DNA of 64,000 nucleotides from Serratia rubidaea (GTDB lineage Bacteria; Pseudomonadota; Gammaproteobacteria; Enterobacterales; Enterobacteriaceae): NCBI GenBank assembly GCA_901472405.1, contig LR590463.1, positions 3,658,001 to 3,722,000 of the forward strand, read 5' to 3'. Shown piece by piece: positions 30,589 to 41,150 of this stretch (position 1 is its first letter; each line of letters starts with the position of its first letter). The notes under the pieces were generated by a model. It saw only the letters and a program-made list of their open reading frames with translations, ran no database searches and was not told where the DNA came from. The position numbers and the translations under genes were made by a program.

Positions 30589-31609
30589 ATGTCTGACCTG
30601 CTTGCTCGTTCCGTTATTCCGCCTTATATCCTGCGACGGATCGTTGAACACGGCAGCGTACCGCAGCGCGACTGCGCCCAGCATACGCTGAACCACGTAC
30701 AGAGCCTGCTCGGCAATATGCCGCTGCGCGCCGCCGGCAGCCAGAGCGCCGCCGCCGGCAGCGTGATGCGCGATATCTATGACGCGCAAAACGGCACCCA
30801 GCTGCCGGGCAAGGCGGTGCGCAAAGAGGGTCAACCCAGCAATCATGACGTGGCGGTGGACGAAGCCTACGACTACCTCGGCGTCACCTACGACTTCTTC
30901 TGGCAGGCCTTTAAGCGCAACTCGCTGGACAACCAGGGATTGGTGCTGACCGGCAGCGTGCATTACGGCCGCGAATACCAGAACGCCTTCTGGAACGGCC
31001 AGCAGATGGTATTCGGCGATGGCGACGGTGAAATCTTTAACCGCTTCACCATCGCCATTGACGTCGTCGGCCACGAACTGGCGCACGGCGTCACCGAAAG
31101 CGAAGCCGGGCTGGTCTATTTTCAGCAGGCCGGCGCGCTGAATGAGTCGCTGTCCGACGTCTTCGGCTCAATGGTCAAACAGTTCCATCTGAAGCAGACG
31201 CCGACCAGGCCGACTGGCTGATCGGTGAAGGCCTGCTGGCCAAGGGCATCAACGGCAAAGGGCTGCGCTCGATGTCCGCCCCGGCACCGCCTATGACGAT
31301 CCGCTGCTGGGCAAGGACCCGCAGCCGCCAGCATGCAGGACTATATCGACACCAAAGAGGATAACGGCGGCGTACACCTCAACTCCGGCATTCCCAACCG
31401 CGCGTTTTATCTGGCGGCCAGCGCCCTGGGCGCTACGCCTGGAACAGGCCGGCGTGGTGTGGTACGACACGCTGTGCGACAAAGCGTTGCCGCAGGATGC
31501 CGACTTCGCCACCTTCGCCAGGCTGACCGTGAAACACGCCGGCCAACGCTTTAGCCAACAGGTGGCGGATAAAGTACAGGCAGCCTGGCGGCAAGTGGGG
31601 GTGGAGTAA
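30589..31609 (+). CDS. Protealysin-type M4 (thermolysin-like) metalloprotease, interrupted by five frameshifts
   Basis: Corrected length is 341 residues, the length known for the Serratia protealysin precursor. It has no signal peptide but a short propeptide of about 50 residues with the conserved proline pair VIPPYILRRI. The zinc site is VVGHELAHGVTESEAG (two histidines, catalytic glutamate) and the third ligand glutamate is in GALNESLSDVFG. HLNSGIPNRAFYLAA belongs to the C-terminal substrate site with its histidine nearby. ATG 30589 follows AAGGAG. Lost bases are near 31200, 31283, 31326, 31432 and 31441. Protealysin cleaves actin and outer-membrane protein in related strains. The emfourin gene overlaps its stop by one base (TAATG). 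Confidence 0.92.
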
Positions 31610-31947
31610 TGCGTCCGCTGCCGGCGCTCAGCCAGGAACGGTGATTGAGCTGGCCCGGGAAGGCGGCTTTGCCTTTATCCCCAAGCTGGCCGGGCTGCGG
31701 CGCATCGTTATCGCCGATATCTCGCCGGATGAATGCGCGCGTCTGGAGCAGTTGCTCAATCAGTCGCTGCCCTACGCCCGCGAGGAAGGACAGCCCGACT
31801 CTCCCGGCTGTGGCGACCAGCGCTACTTTCGCGTGCAGATCGATTACGCCGATCGGGACGGCAGCAGCCAGATCGTGCTGCTGATCCGGAAAGCGAGGCG
31901 CCGCAGCGCTGGTCGATCTGTGGGAGACCGGCCAGGTGGATAAATAG
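31609..31947 (+). CDS. Emfourin-like protealysin inhibitor, interrupted by three frameshifts
   Basis: Corrected length is 113 residues. After MRPLPALS the body reads PGTVIELAREGGFAFIPKLA, GLRRIVIADISPDECARLEQ, LLNQSLPYARE, then FRVQIDYADRDGSSQIVLLI, ending LWETGQVDK. This composition and its position directly behind a protealysin gene match emfourin, the small slow-binding protein inhibitor of M4 proteases described from Serratia. The shared TAATG suggests translational coupling, so that enzyme and inhibitor are made together and protect the cytoplasm. Lost bases are near 31632, 31886 and 31915. It is recognised from context and composition, not from a catalytic motif. Confidence 0.8.
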
Positions 31948-31965
31948 CCGCGCGGCGCCAGCGTC

Positions 31966-32189
31966 TCAGTCCAACGGCAGATAGCGAAAGCGCACGCGCT
32001 TTTTGCTAATCAGCCCGTGGCCGTGCTGGCACAGGTAATCCACCGCGCCGCAGGCCTTCAGCTCCTGCAGCGGCTGCCCGCACTCCGGGCAGTCCGCAGT
32101 TGCCGGTAGTCGCGCCGGCAACCCTGGCAATGAAAGTGACCGTTCACCCACGTCATCGGCTGACCGCAGTCGGGACACAGTGCGTCCAT
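31966..32189 (-). CDS. yfgJ: YfgJ-like double zinc-ribbon protein, interrupted by one frameshift
   Basis: Corrected length is 74 residues. Two CxxC pairs (ALCPDCGQPM with HCQGC) form one ribbon and ADCPECGQPL with CQHGHG the second. The end ACGAVDYLCQHGHGLISKKR is nearly the same as E. coli YfgJ, which also sits beside der. The break is one lost base at 32100-32101. ATG 32189 follows AGGAG. Function is unknown; small zinc ribbons of this kind usually bind RNA or act as metal-dependent partners. Confidence 0.82.
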
Positions 32190-32202
32190 CCGTTTTCTCC
32201 TG

Positions 32203-33154
32203 TCAGATTGCGCCCCAGGAACGTAAGAAGTAAATCCCCAGCGCGGTGGTGAAGAAAGAGCCGACGGTGGTGATGGCGATAATATTGGCCGCCAGCGTCG
32301 CATTGCCGCCCATCGCCCGCGTCATCACGTAACTGCCGGAGGCGGTCGGCGTGGCGGAAAACAGGAAAATAATCCCCAGCGCCGCGCCCTCGAAGCCGCA
32401 CAGCCAGCCGCCCAGCGTCATCAGCAGCGGCACCACAAACAGCTTGGCCGCCGAGGAGAGCGCCGCCACGTTGGAGGAGCGGAACATCGCCCGCAGATCG
32501 AGGCTGGCGCCGGTGCACAGCAGCGCCAGCGGCAGCGACAGGCCGGAGATATAACCGCCGGTCTGTACAAGCACCTGCGGGATACCCAGCCCGGTCTGCG
32601 CATACGCCAGCCCGCACACCAGGCCGATAATCAGCGGATTGGTGACGATGCGCGCAGCAGGACAGATGGCTGACTTTCTTATCCGGCCCGCCCTGCAGGC
32701 TGCGCGTCAGGGTGAACACCGACAGCACGTTGAACAAAATCACAGTGACCGTCAGGTACAGCGAACCCAGCGCCACGCCCTCTTCGCCGTAGGCGGTCAT
32801 CGCGTAGGCCAGGCGACGATGGCGGTATTGGCGCGGAAGCGCCCTGCACAAAGACGCCGCGCTCACGCGGCTCTTTCACCAGCCACTTCGCGGCGATCTC
32901 CAGCATCAGGAAGGTGGCGACGGTGCCCAGCGCGCCGTACATCACCAGCGGCAGGTTAGCCAGAATGTGCGGGTGGTTGGTGGCAATGCTGAAAAACAGC
33001 AGGCACGCAGCGCCAGGTTGAACACCAGTTTGCTGGTGCCGTCGATAAAACGGTCGTCCATCAGTCGCCGCTGGCGCAGGAACACTCCCAGCAGCATCAT
33101 CAGTAAATTCGGTACGGTAACGCTGAATGCGAAATTCCAGGTTTCCCAGGACAT
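32203..33154 (-). CDS. AEC (auxin efflux carrier) family transporter, about five frameshifts
   Basis: Corrected length is about 318 residues, the usual AEC size, with ten hydrophobic segments split by a central loop. Readable parts include MSWETWNFAFSVTVPNLLMM, VMYGALGTVATFLMLEIAAK, FRANTAIVGLAYAMTAYGEE, LLRAIVTNPLIIGL and SLPLALLCTGASLDLR, ending TALGIYFLRSWGAI. Bases are lost near 33006, 32840 and 32814 and at two places between about 32650 and 32670. The last interval could alternatively hold one extra base. AEC carriers export or take up organic acids such as malate; the substrate is unknown. It starts 14 bases upstream of yfgJ and may be co-transcribed with it. Confidence 0.8.
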
Positions 33155-33218
33155 GGTGTTCCTTCAGACTTAATGCGGCAACAATAATACTCAGATAATA
33201 AAACGATTTTGGCTAAAT

Positions 33219-33247
33219 AAAAAAGGGCGCAGTCAACGCCGCGCCCT
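33219..33247 (-). terminator. Rho-independent terminator of der
   Basis: AGGGCGC (33224-33230) pairs with GCGCCCT (33241-33247). On the minus strand the stem is followed by a run of six T residues. It lies 40 bases after the der stop and closes the operon before the AEC gene. Confidence 0.85.
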
Positions 33248-33286
33248 GTTCTCTCCGCCATACCTCTTGGTTTAGGTATATCCGGT

Positions 33287-34777
33287 TTATTTTTTGCCTT
33301 TCTTCAGATGGCTCATCAAGCGTTTGCGCTTGCGCATCTGGGTCGGCGTCAGCGTGTTGCGTTTGCCGGCGAACGGGTTCTCCCCTCTTTGAACTGGATG
33401 CGGATCGGCGTCCCCATCACGTTCAGCGAGCGCGGAAGTAGTTCATCAGGTAACGCTTATAGGAGTCCGACAGATCGGTCACCTGGTTGCCGTGAATCAC
33501 TACGATCGCGGGTTGTAACCGCCGGCGTGGGCGTACTTCAGCTTCACGCGACGGCCGCGCACCAGCGGCGGCTGGTGGTCGTCCGCCGCCATATTCATGA
33601 TTTTGGTCAGCAGCGAGGTGTTAACGCGGCGCGTGGCGCACTCGTACGCTTCCTGCACCGACTCAAACAGGTTGCCGACGCCGCTGCCGTGCAGCGCAGA
33701 AATAAAGTGCACGCGGGCAAAGTCAACGAAGCCCAGACGCAAGTCGAGCATCTCTTTGACGTGCTCGCGGTCCTCTTCGCTCATGCCGTCCCACTTGTTG
33801 ACCGCAATCACCAGCGAGCGCCCGCTGTTGAGGATAAAGCCGAGCAGCGACAGATCCTGATCGGAGATGCCTTCGCGCGCATCGATCACCAGCAGCACCA
33901 CGTTGGCGTCTTCGATCGCCTGCAGCGTTTTGATCACCGAAAACTTCTCAACGGTTTCCGTCACCTTGCCGCGCTTACGCACGCCGGCGGTATCGATCAG
34001 CACATATTCCCGCTCATCGCGCACCATCGGAATGTAGATGCTGTCGCGGGTGGTGCCCGGCATGTCGTACACCACCACGCGCTCTTCACCGAGGATACGG
34101 TTGGTCAACGTGGATTTGCCGACGTTCGGCCGGCCGACAATCGCCAGCTTGATCGGCAGATCCTGCGGGTTAAAGTCTTCTTCCTCGTCAGCCGGAATGC
34201 CTTCTTCTTCCAGCTCGCCGTTCTGCTCCGCCCAGTAGGCGGCGTTGGCCTCTTCTTCGCTGAGCTCGACTTCCTGCTCTTTTTCCGGCACAAACGGCAC
34301 CAGCACGTGTTCAATCAGCTGCGTGACGCCACGGCCGTGTGAGGCGGCGATAGGGTATACCTCGCCCAGACCCAGCGCATAGAAATCGGCGCTGGCCATA
34401 TCCGGGTCGATGCCGTCGGTTTTGTTGGCCACCAGGAAGGTCGCCTTCTGACGGCTGCGCAGATGCTGGGCAATGCCCTGATCGGCCGGCATCAGCCCGG
34501 CGCGCGCATCCACCATAAACAGCACGATATCCGCTTCTTCAATCGCCAGCAGCGACTGGCCGGCCATATGGGTTTCGACGCCATCTTCGGTACCGTCAAT
34601 GCCGCCGGTATCGATGATGATAAATTCGTTGCCCTCTACTTCGGCACGACCATACTTGCGGTCACGCGTGAGCCCGGGGAAATCCGCCACCAGCGCATCG
34701 CGCGTACGTGTCAAACGGTTAAACAAGGTGGATTTACCCACATTCGGGCGCCCGACCAGCGCGACGACAGGTATCAT
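33287..34777 (-). CDS. der: Ribosome biogenesis GTPase Der (EngA), interrupted by three frameshifts
   Basis: Corrected length is 497 residues. Two GTPase domains are present, each with GRPNVGKST ([17 protein letters not shown] and [17 protein letters not shown]), DTGG or DTAG, and NKxD (VANKTDG, AVNKWDG). An acidic linker with [12 protein letters not shown] lies between them, and a KH-like C-terminal domain starts near [20 protein letters not shown]. Lost bases are near 33508, 33430 and in the CCCC run 33382-33385. They fall in the KH domain and restore [20 protein letters not shown]. Der is essential for 50S subunit maturation, so these are sequence errors. It stands downstream of bamB as in other enterobacteria. 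Confidence 0.96.
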
Positions 34778-34860
34778 TGTTGAAGCCTCTATTACTTAAA
34801 TTATCAATGCGTTACCACGCTACGGATGGACACCGGCAGCGCAGCTTATAAAAATACGAA

Positions 34861-34887
34861 ACGGCCCCTGAACGTTTCAGGAGCCGT
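34861..34887 (-). terminator. Hairpin terminator after bamB
   Basis: ACGGCCCCTGAA and TTTCAGGAGCCGT form a long, nearly perfect stem in the gap between bamB and der. On the minus strand it is followed by a T-rich stretch. It should limit read-through from bamB into der, and der probably has its own promoter in the 83 bases before its start. Confidence 0.7.
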
Positions 34888-34952
34888 TGTGCCCGCACGG
34901 CGTCAGGCGATGACGCCCTGGCCTGCGGGTCTCAGAGCCGGAGCGACCGGGC

Positions 34953-36133
34953 TCAGCGGGTAAATGCGTAAACCTCGCCGCCTTGGCCTGCACCACCAGC
35001 TTCTCGCCCGCCACCATCGGCGCAGACAGGAAGCCGGAGCTGTCCACTTTCTGCTGAGCGACGAAACGGCCGTCGGTAGTGTTGATCCAGTGCAGATAGC
35101 CTTCGGAATCGCCCACCACCAGATAACCATTATACATCGCCGGCGGCGTCAGGTTACGGTGCAGCAGCTCGCTCTGCGTCCAGACGGTCACGCCGCCTTC
35201 GGTGCTCAGGGCGATCACGCGGTCGTTTTGGTCAACCATATAGATACGGCCGGCATCAACGATAAAGTCGCTCACTGAGCCCAGCTCGCGCTTCCACATA
35301 ATCTGGCCGGAGCGCAGATCCAGCGCCGCCAGGTTGCCATTATACCCCAATGCGTAGACAACGCCGTCAACGATCACCGGCGTGGTGTCGACGTCGTTAA
35401 GACGATCGATTTCCGTCGCGCCGCTCGGCTGGGAAATACGCTGCTGCCAGATCAGCTGGCCCTGCTGCATCAGTACGGCGTTGACGCGGCCGTTATCGCC
35501 GCCGACAATCGCCGCGCCGTAGGCGGTGGACGGTGCGGATTCGCCGCGCAGCGACAGCGCCGGCATATCCAGGTTAACGGTCCACTTCACCGCGCCGTCG
35601 GCTTCGTTAAACGCCTGCAGCTGGCCGTTGCTGGTGTGCACCAGCACCATGCCGTCGCTCACCACCGGACGGGACAACACTTCACCGGCGGCCTTGGCCT
35701 GCCAGGCCAGCGTGCCGTCAGAGGTGTTCAGCGCGTAAACCACCGCCTTCTCACTGCCCACATAGGCGTTGGAGCCGGCAACCGTCACGCCGCCGGACAG
35801 CAGGGCTGAACGGTTGCTTGAGAAGAAGCCGGTTTTCTCGGACAGGTCAACCTTCCACTTTTCTTTACCGCTGTCGGCGTCCAGCGCCTTCACAATGCCA
35901 TGACGGTCGGCAGCATACACGGTGCCGTCCTGGTAGGCCGGACGCAGGTGCGAATAGTATTCGCCGATGCCGTCGCCGACCGAAGTGCTCCAGGTTTTGC
36001 TCGGAGTAAACTGATTTTCAACTTTTGGCAGCGGAGACATGGTGACCACGTCTTCTTCGCTGTTGAACAGCGAACAACCGCTCAGCAGGGCGGCGGAAAC
36101 CAGCCCGACCAAGAGTGTTTTACGCAATTGCAT
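34953..36133 (-). CDS. bamB: Outer membrane protein assembly factor BamB, one frameshift near the 3' end
   Basis: Corrected length is 393 residues. A lipoprotein signal peptide with lipobox LLSGC places the mature N-terminal cysteine at residue 20 in the outer membrane, facing the periplasm. The rest is an eight-bladed propeller of repeats like GTVYAADRHGIVKALDADSG and NLAALDLRSGQIMWKREL. It supports BamA in folding beta-barrel proteins. A base lost near 34980 changes only the last residues; correction gives QAKGGEVYAFTR and a stop at 34953, as in known BamB ends. It lies between yfgM and der. Confidence 0.95.
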
Positions 36134-36145
36134 TGGGAATTCCCC

Positions 36146-36766
36146 TTAGCTGGACAAGTTATTCAATTTCATGCGCAGCAGCGCCTGCTGAGCCTGAGAA
36201 GGATTGGATTCAAGACCTTTGCTGTAGGCTTCACGCGCGCCTTTGGCGTCGCCTTTCGCCAGCAGTACGTCGCCGCGGATATCCGCCAGCATCGCCGCCC
36301 AGCCTTCGCCCTTGACGCCATCCAGCGTTTTCAGCGCTTCATCCAGCTTTTTTTCCTGCAGTTGGACGCGCGCCAAACGCAGGTTAACCACTGACAACAG
36401 GTTATCTTCTTTCGCTTTCCCCTGCGCCAATACCAGTTGCTGTTCCGCTTTCGCAAAATCTTTTTGTTCAACGAAATGCTTCGCCAGCTCCAGCGCCGCC
36501 ATCACGCCGTAGCTGTTGCCGTTCGCCTGAATAAACTGCTCCGCAGCGGCGACGTCGCCCGATTTGCCGGCAGCCAGCGCTTCGCTGGTCTGCTGATAAG
36601 ACTGGGAGGCAGCCAGCATATTGGAGTCCTGATGACTCTGCCAGAGACGCCAGCCAACCAGGGCACCAATGCCAAGCACCACGCCAACCGCCAGCGCCTT
36701 GCCGTTTTCGGCAAAGAAGCGGCGGAGAGCGTCAACCTGTTCGTTTTCGGTGGTATAGACTTCCAC
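36146..36766 (-). CDS. yfgM: YfgM, ancillary SecYEG translocon/periplasmic chaperone-network protein
   Basis: 206 residues, intact. It starts with GTG at 36766 preceded by AAGGAG. A short cytoplasmic N-terminus (MEVYTTENEQVDALRRFFAE) precedes one membrane helix (KALAVGVVLGIGALVGWRLW) and a periplasmic TPR-like domain. In E. coli YfgM associates with SecYEG and PpiD and influences the Rcs response. It is 13 bases downstream of hisS and directly before bamB, the usual order. Confidence 0.94.
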   Translation of the reverse strand: MEVYTTENEQVDALRRFFAENGKALAVGVVLGIGALVGWRLWQSHQDSNMLAASQSYQQTSEALAAGKSGDVAAAEQFIQANGNSYGVMAALELAKHFVEQKDFAKAEQQLVLAQGKAKEDNLLSVVNLRLARVQLQEKKLDEALKTLDGVKGEGWAAMLADIRGDVLLAKGDAKGAREAYSKGLESNPSQAQQALLRMKLNNLSS

Positions 36767-36779
36767 GGTGTCCTTCTCC

Positions 36780-38050
36780 TTAACCTAACATCAAAGCCAG
36801 CTTCGCCGCGAGTTCGCTTTGCGCCAGCGTTTCTTGTTCACCACTACGCAGGTCTTTCACCACCACCTGCTGCTGCGCCACTTCGTCTTCACCCAGGATC
36901 AGCGCCACGCGAGCGCCCCATTTATCCGCGCGGGTGATTTGCTTCTTGAAGTTGCCGCCGCCGTAGTTAGTCATTAATTTCAGCTGCGGTGCGGCGTCGC
37001 GCACCTGCTCCGCCAGACGCATCGCCGCGCTCTGCGCACCCGCGCCGGAGGAGATAACATAGATATCCACCGTCGGATCGGGCTGGAATTCCGGGTTCAC
37101 CGCCTGCACCAGCAGCACCAGACGCTCCAGCCCCATGGCGAAGCCGACCGCCGGCGTGGCGCGGCCGCCCAGTTGCTCGACCAGGCCGTCGTAACGGCCG
37201 CCGGCGCACACGGTGCCCTGCGCGCCAGGCTGGTGGTGACCCACTCAAACACCGTGCGGTTGTAGTAATCCAGGCCGCGCACCAGACGCTCATTAACGCT
37301 ATATGGGATACCGGCGGCGTTAAAAGTTCACACAGGCCGTCGAAATGGGTCTTCGACTCGTCATCCAGGTACTCGGACAGGCGCGGCGCGTCGTTCAACA
37401 GCGCCTGCACGTCCGGGTTCTTCGAGTCCAGCACCCGCAGCGGTTGCTGTACATACGGCGCTTGCAGTCTTCATCCAGCACCTCGACGTGCTGCTCCAGG
37501 AACGCCACCAGCGCATCGCGGTAGTTGGCGCGCGCCTCGAGCGAACCGATGGAGTTCAGCTCCAGCTTAACGTGCTCGGCGATGCCCAGCGCTTTCCACC
37601 AGCGTGCGGTCAGCAGGATCAGTTCGGCGTCGATGTCCGGACCCTGCAGGCCGAACACCTCGGCGCCCAGCTGATGGAACTGACGATAGCGGCCTTTCTG
37701 CGGACGTTCGTAACGGAACATCGGGCCGATATACCACAGACGCTGTTCCTGATTGTACAGCAGACCATGTTGGATACCGGCGCGTACGCAACCCGCCGTC
37801 CCTTCAGGGCGCAGCGTCAGGCTTTCGCCGTTGCGGTCGTCGAAGGTATACATCTCCTTTTCCACGACGTCGGTCACTTCACCGATGGCGCGTTTAAACA
37901 ACGGGTCTGCTCTACAATCGGCAACCGGATTTCGCTGTAACCGTAGCTGCCCAGCACCTGCTTCAGGGTGCTCTCAATACGCTGCCATAATGCCGTTTCT
38001 GCCGGCAGGTAATCGTTCATGCCGCGAATGGCTTGAATGTTCTTTGCCAC
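36780..38050 (-). CDS. hisS: Histidyl-tRNA synthetase, interrupted by four frameshifts
   Basis: Corrected length is 424 residues, the same as in E. coli, and with the same GTG start ([16 protein letters not shown]). Class II motifs are readable: motif 2 in [20 protein letters not shown], the histidine A motif [13 protein letters not shown], and motif 3 in [14 protein letters not shown]. The anticodon-binding domain with [20 protein letters not shown] follows. Lost bases: GGG 37903-37905, and near 37442, 37321 and 37226. The enzyme charges tRNA-His and is essential, so the breaks are errors. Its neighbours ispG and yfgM are the expected ones. Confidence 0.96.
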
Positions 38051-38177
38051 GTGAGTTCTCTGTTCGTTTTATATAAAAATGAACCCGATTATAGGGACTT
38101 TCGCCTGCGCGATTCAATGCGCAAGCGCCCCCGGGTTCATCTGGGGGGCAGACATCAGGCCTGCCCGGCAATAGTGC

Positions 38178-39297
38178 TTACTTTTCCAGCATGTTGACCG
38201 TGATGCGCTTGCTTTCATCCATCATCGCCGCTTTGGCGCGGATTTTGGCTTCCAGCTGGTCAATCATCTGCTCATTGTCAAAAGCGCTCTTTCTGGCGTA
38301 CGCCGTCTTCGTAGAAACCGCTTTTCTTGTGGCCGCCGTCACGCCCATGGTCGAAACCAGCGCCTCGCCCGGGCCGTTCACCACGCAGCCGATGATTGAG
38401 ACGTCCATCGGCGTGATGATATCTTCCAGGCGCTGCTCCAGCGCATTGACCGTGCCGATAACGTCAAACTCCTGACGCGAGCAGGTCGGGCAGGCGATAA
38501 AGTTGATGCCGCGTGAACGGATGCGCAGCGATTTCAGAATATCGAAGCCGACCTTCACCTCTTCCACCGGATCCGCCGCCAGCGAGATGCGCAGCGTATC
38601 GCCGATGCCTTCCGACAGCAGCAGCCCCAGGCCGATAGCCGATTTCACCGACCCGCTGCGCGCGCCGCCGCCTCGGTAATGCCCAGGTGCAGCGGCTGAT
38701 CGATACGCGCAGCCAGCAGACGGTACGACTGCACCGCCAGGAAAACGTCGGAGGCTTTCACGCTGACCTTGAACTGGTCGAAGTTGAGACGGTCGAGAAT
38801 ATCGACGTGGCGCATCGCGGATTCCAGCAGCGCTTCCGGCGTGGGTTCGCCGTACTTTTCCTGCAGATCTTTTTCCAGCGAACCGCCGTTGACGCCGATA
38901 CGAATCGGGATGTTTTTATCGCGCGCGCAGTCAACCACCGAGCGAATGCGCGATTCGTTGCCGATATTGCCGGGGTTGATGCGCAGGCAGTCAACGCCGT
39001 ATTCGGCCACCTGCAGGGCGATGCGGTAATCGAAGTGAATGTCCGCCACCAGCGGCACGTTGACCTGCTGCTTGATCTGCTTGAACGCCTCGGCGGCGTC
39101 CATGGTCGGTACGGAAACGCGGACGATATCAACGCCGACGCGTTCCAACGACTTGATCTGGTTAACCGTGGCTGCGACATCGGTAGTACGGGTATTGGTC
39201 ATCGACTGCACCGCAATCGCGCGCCGTCGCCAATGGGCACCTTGCCGACGTAAATGCGTGTTGATTTGCGACGGTTAATGGGTGCTTGGTTATGCAT
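38178..39297 (-). CDS. ispG: 4-hydroxy-3-methylbut-2-enyl diphosphate synthase, interrupted by four frameshifts
   Basis: Corrected length is 373 residues. It converts methylerythritol cyclodiphosphate to HMBPP in the isoprenoid MEP pathway. The TIM-barrel part has [12 protein letters not shown] and [10 protein letters not shown]. The 4Fe-4S ligands are in [13 protein letters not shown] and [13 protein letters not shown]. Bases are lost near 39220, 38671 and 38335, and one T is gained at 38280-38283. The last two compensate, so that 19 residues are read in the wrong frame between them (true sequence [20 protein letters not shown]). IspG is essential. It lies between rodZ and hisS as expected. 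Confidence 0.95.
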
Positions 39298-39347
39298 CAC
39301 TTACTCTTCTCCATTGCTGCTCATCACTCAAGACGCCAGCCGCGCAA

Positions 39348-40327
39348 TCACTGCGCGGCAACGGTCAGACGGGCAACACGGTTTGACTTCACAAACCGGC
39401 TTAAATCTACCGGTTTACCTTGATATTGAATCTGTACTGCCGCCGGCGCGCCGATGGTCAGTTTATAAGGCGCTGTACCGGTCAGGTTCAGCTTGCCGCC
39501 GCTTTTCTGCATGCCGCTGAACAACGTTTTACCGCTGGCGTCGGTCACCTGCAACCAGCAATCGGCGGAAAAATCCATCACCAGCGCATTCGGATCGACC
39601 GCCGGTGCGGCAACCGCGGCATCGCCGGTCGGCAGAGACGCGCCGTTGTCGGCCGGCGCGGCATCAGGGATGCTGGCCTGGCTTGGCGCCACTACCGCAG
39701 GCTGCTGCTGTGCGGCAGCATCGCCGCCCGCCGCCGGTGCGGAGGCCGCAGGCGCGGCTGCCGTGCTATCGGCCGGCGCTGGCGCCGAACCGGCATCCGC
39801 CGCCGCGTCTGCGTATCGGCATTATTGTCCGTCAGCGGCACCGACTGGCCTTCGCTCTGCTGCGACAGCTGCGCCGACGACTGGTTGGCCATGTTGGCGA
39901 TCTCATCCTGCTGCGCCTTGTGGTTTTGCCACCACCAGGCGCCGGTCAGACCGACCACCACAAACAGGATCAGCCAGGTAAAGCTCATCAGCCAGCCGTC
40001 GCGCTTTTTGCGCCGCTTGCCCAATGAAAAGCTTTGCATCGGCGCCACCTTGGCCATTTTTACCGGCGCCTGTTTGGCCATCGCCGGCAACAGCTCATCC
40101 TCCGGCACATGCACCAGCTTGGCGTAAGAGCGGATGTAACCGCGCACGAAGGTCGAAGCCAGATCGTCCGACAGGTTGTCCGCTTCGATATCGCGTACGG
40201 TCGACATTTTGAGACACAGGCGTTCTGCAACGGCCTGCTGACTCAGCCCGAGCTGCTCTCGGGCCTGACGCAGACGCTCGCCTGTCGTCATGGATACGGT
40301 TTTGTCTTGGGAGGCTTCAGTATTCAT
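39348..40327 (-). CDS. rodZ: Cytoskeleton protein RodZ, interrupted by one frameshift
   Basis: Corrected length is 326 residues. An N-terminal Xre-type helix-turn-helix ([20 protein letters not shown]) binds MreB rather than DNA. A membrane helix follows at about residues 112-134 ([20 protein letters not shown]), then a low-complexity Ala/Pro/Gln-rich periplasmic linker and a beta-rich C-terminal domain ([20 protein letters not shown]). One base is lost near 39807 in the linker. RodZ links MreB filaments to the cell-wall machinery and keeps the rod shape. The start overlaps the pilW stop by 11 bases. Confidence 0.93.
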
Positions 40328-41056
40328 CGGCTAAGAACTGCTGGTACTGTTTGGATTGTGGAAAACTTCGCGCCAACTGCCTGCCATAACGCTGAACGCT
40401 GTCCTGGCGGCCGGCTAACGCGGCGAAACGAATCTGTAACCATAAACTGTCGGCACTGGCCGGCAGAACGTGCTGATAAACATCCAATAGAAACTGCGAC
40501 TGCGCACGTTTCCCCGCACCAAATTGCTTTTCAGCCTCGACCAACAGCGGCGAACCTTTATCCGGTTCAGCCTTTAAGGCCTTGATCAGCAGCGGCCGCG
40601 CCCGATCGTACTGACCCGCCTGGAAAAAACAGTAACCCGCGTTTTCCAGACTGTCGGCGAACCGGCCATAATCGGCGGCTGATGCCGCTGCGCTAAACTG
40701 CTGTTGCGCCTCTACATACTGCCCTAAACTGCAAAGAAACGCACCGTAATTATTCAAGACGCTACCATTGCCCGGCGCCAATTTCAGCGCCTGCTGATAG
40801 CGCTGCCGCGCGGCGTCGGACGCGCCGACGCGCTGCTGATACAGCGCCATTCCCAGCTGGGTCCGGTAATCCTGCGGCGCGGCGTCCGCCGCCTTCGTCA
40901 GATTTTTTGCGCGCCGCCTCCAGGTTGCCCTGCTGCAGATACGCCAAACCCAGCTGCAAAACGCGTCTGCGCCGCCGCCGGGTTGTCCGGCGCGGAGCCG
41001 GCGCAGCCGGCCAACAGGCCTGCCGTCAACAACCATCCCCAGGGTTTCAGCTTCAT
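40317..41056 (-). CDS. pilW: PilW/PilF-like TPR lipoprotein, interrupted by two frameshifts
   Basis: Corrected length is 245 residues. [18 protein letters not shown] is a lipoprotein signal with its lipobox cysteine. TPR repeats follow, for example [40 protein letters not shown] and [11 protein letters not shown]. Both breaks are homopolymer gains: AAAA at 40958-40961 and TTTTTT at 40903-40908. In Pseudomonas and Neisseria PilW/PilF helps type IV pilus secretin assembly. In enterobacteria the gene is conserved at this place between rlmN and rodZ without a known role. Confidence 0.85.
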
Positions 41057-41150
41057 GCCGTTTAAACTCCTTGTACGATGTTACCCGATCGCCTGAGGGA
41101 TTGCTGTTTACATAACAGGCTGTTAGATAACTAAAATCTTCCTATAGATT

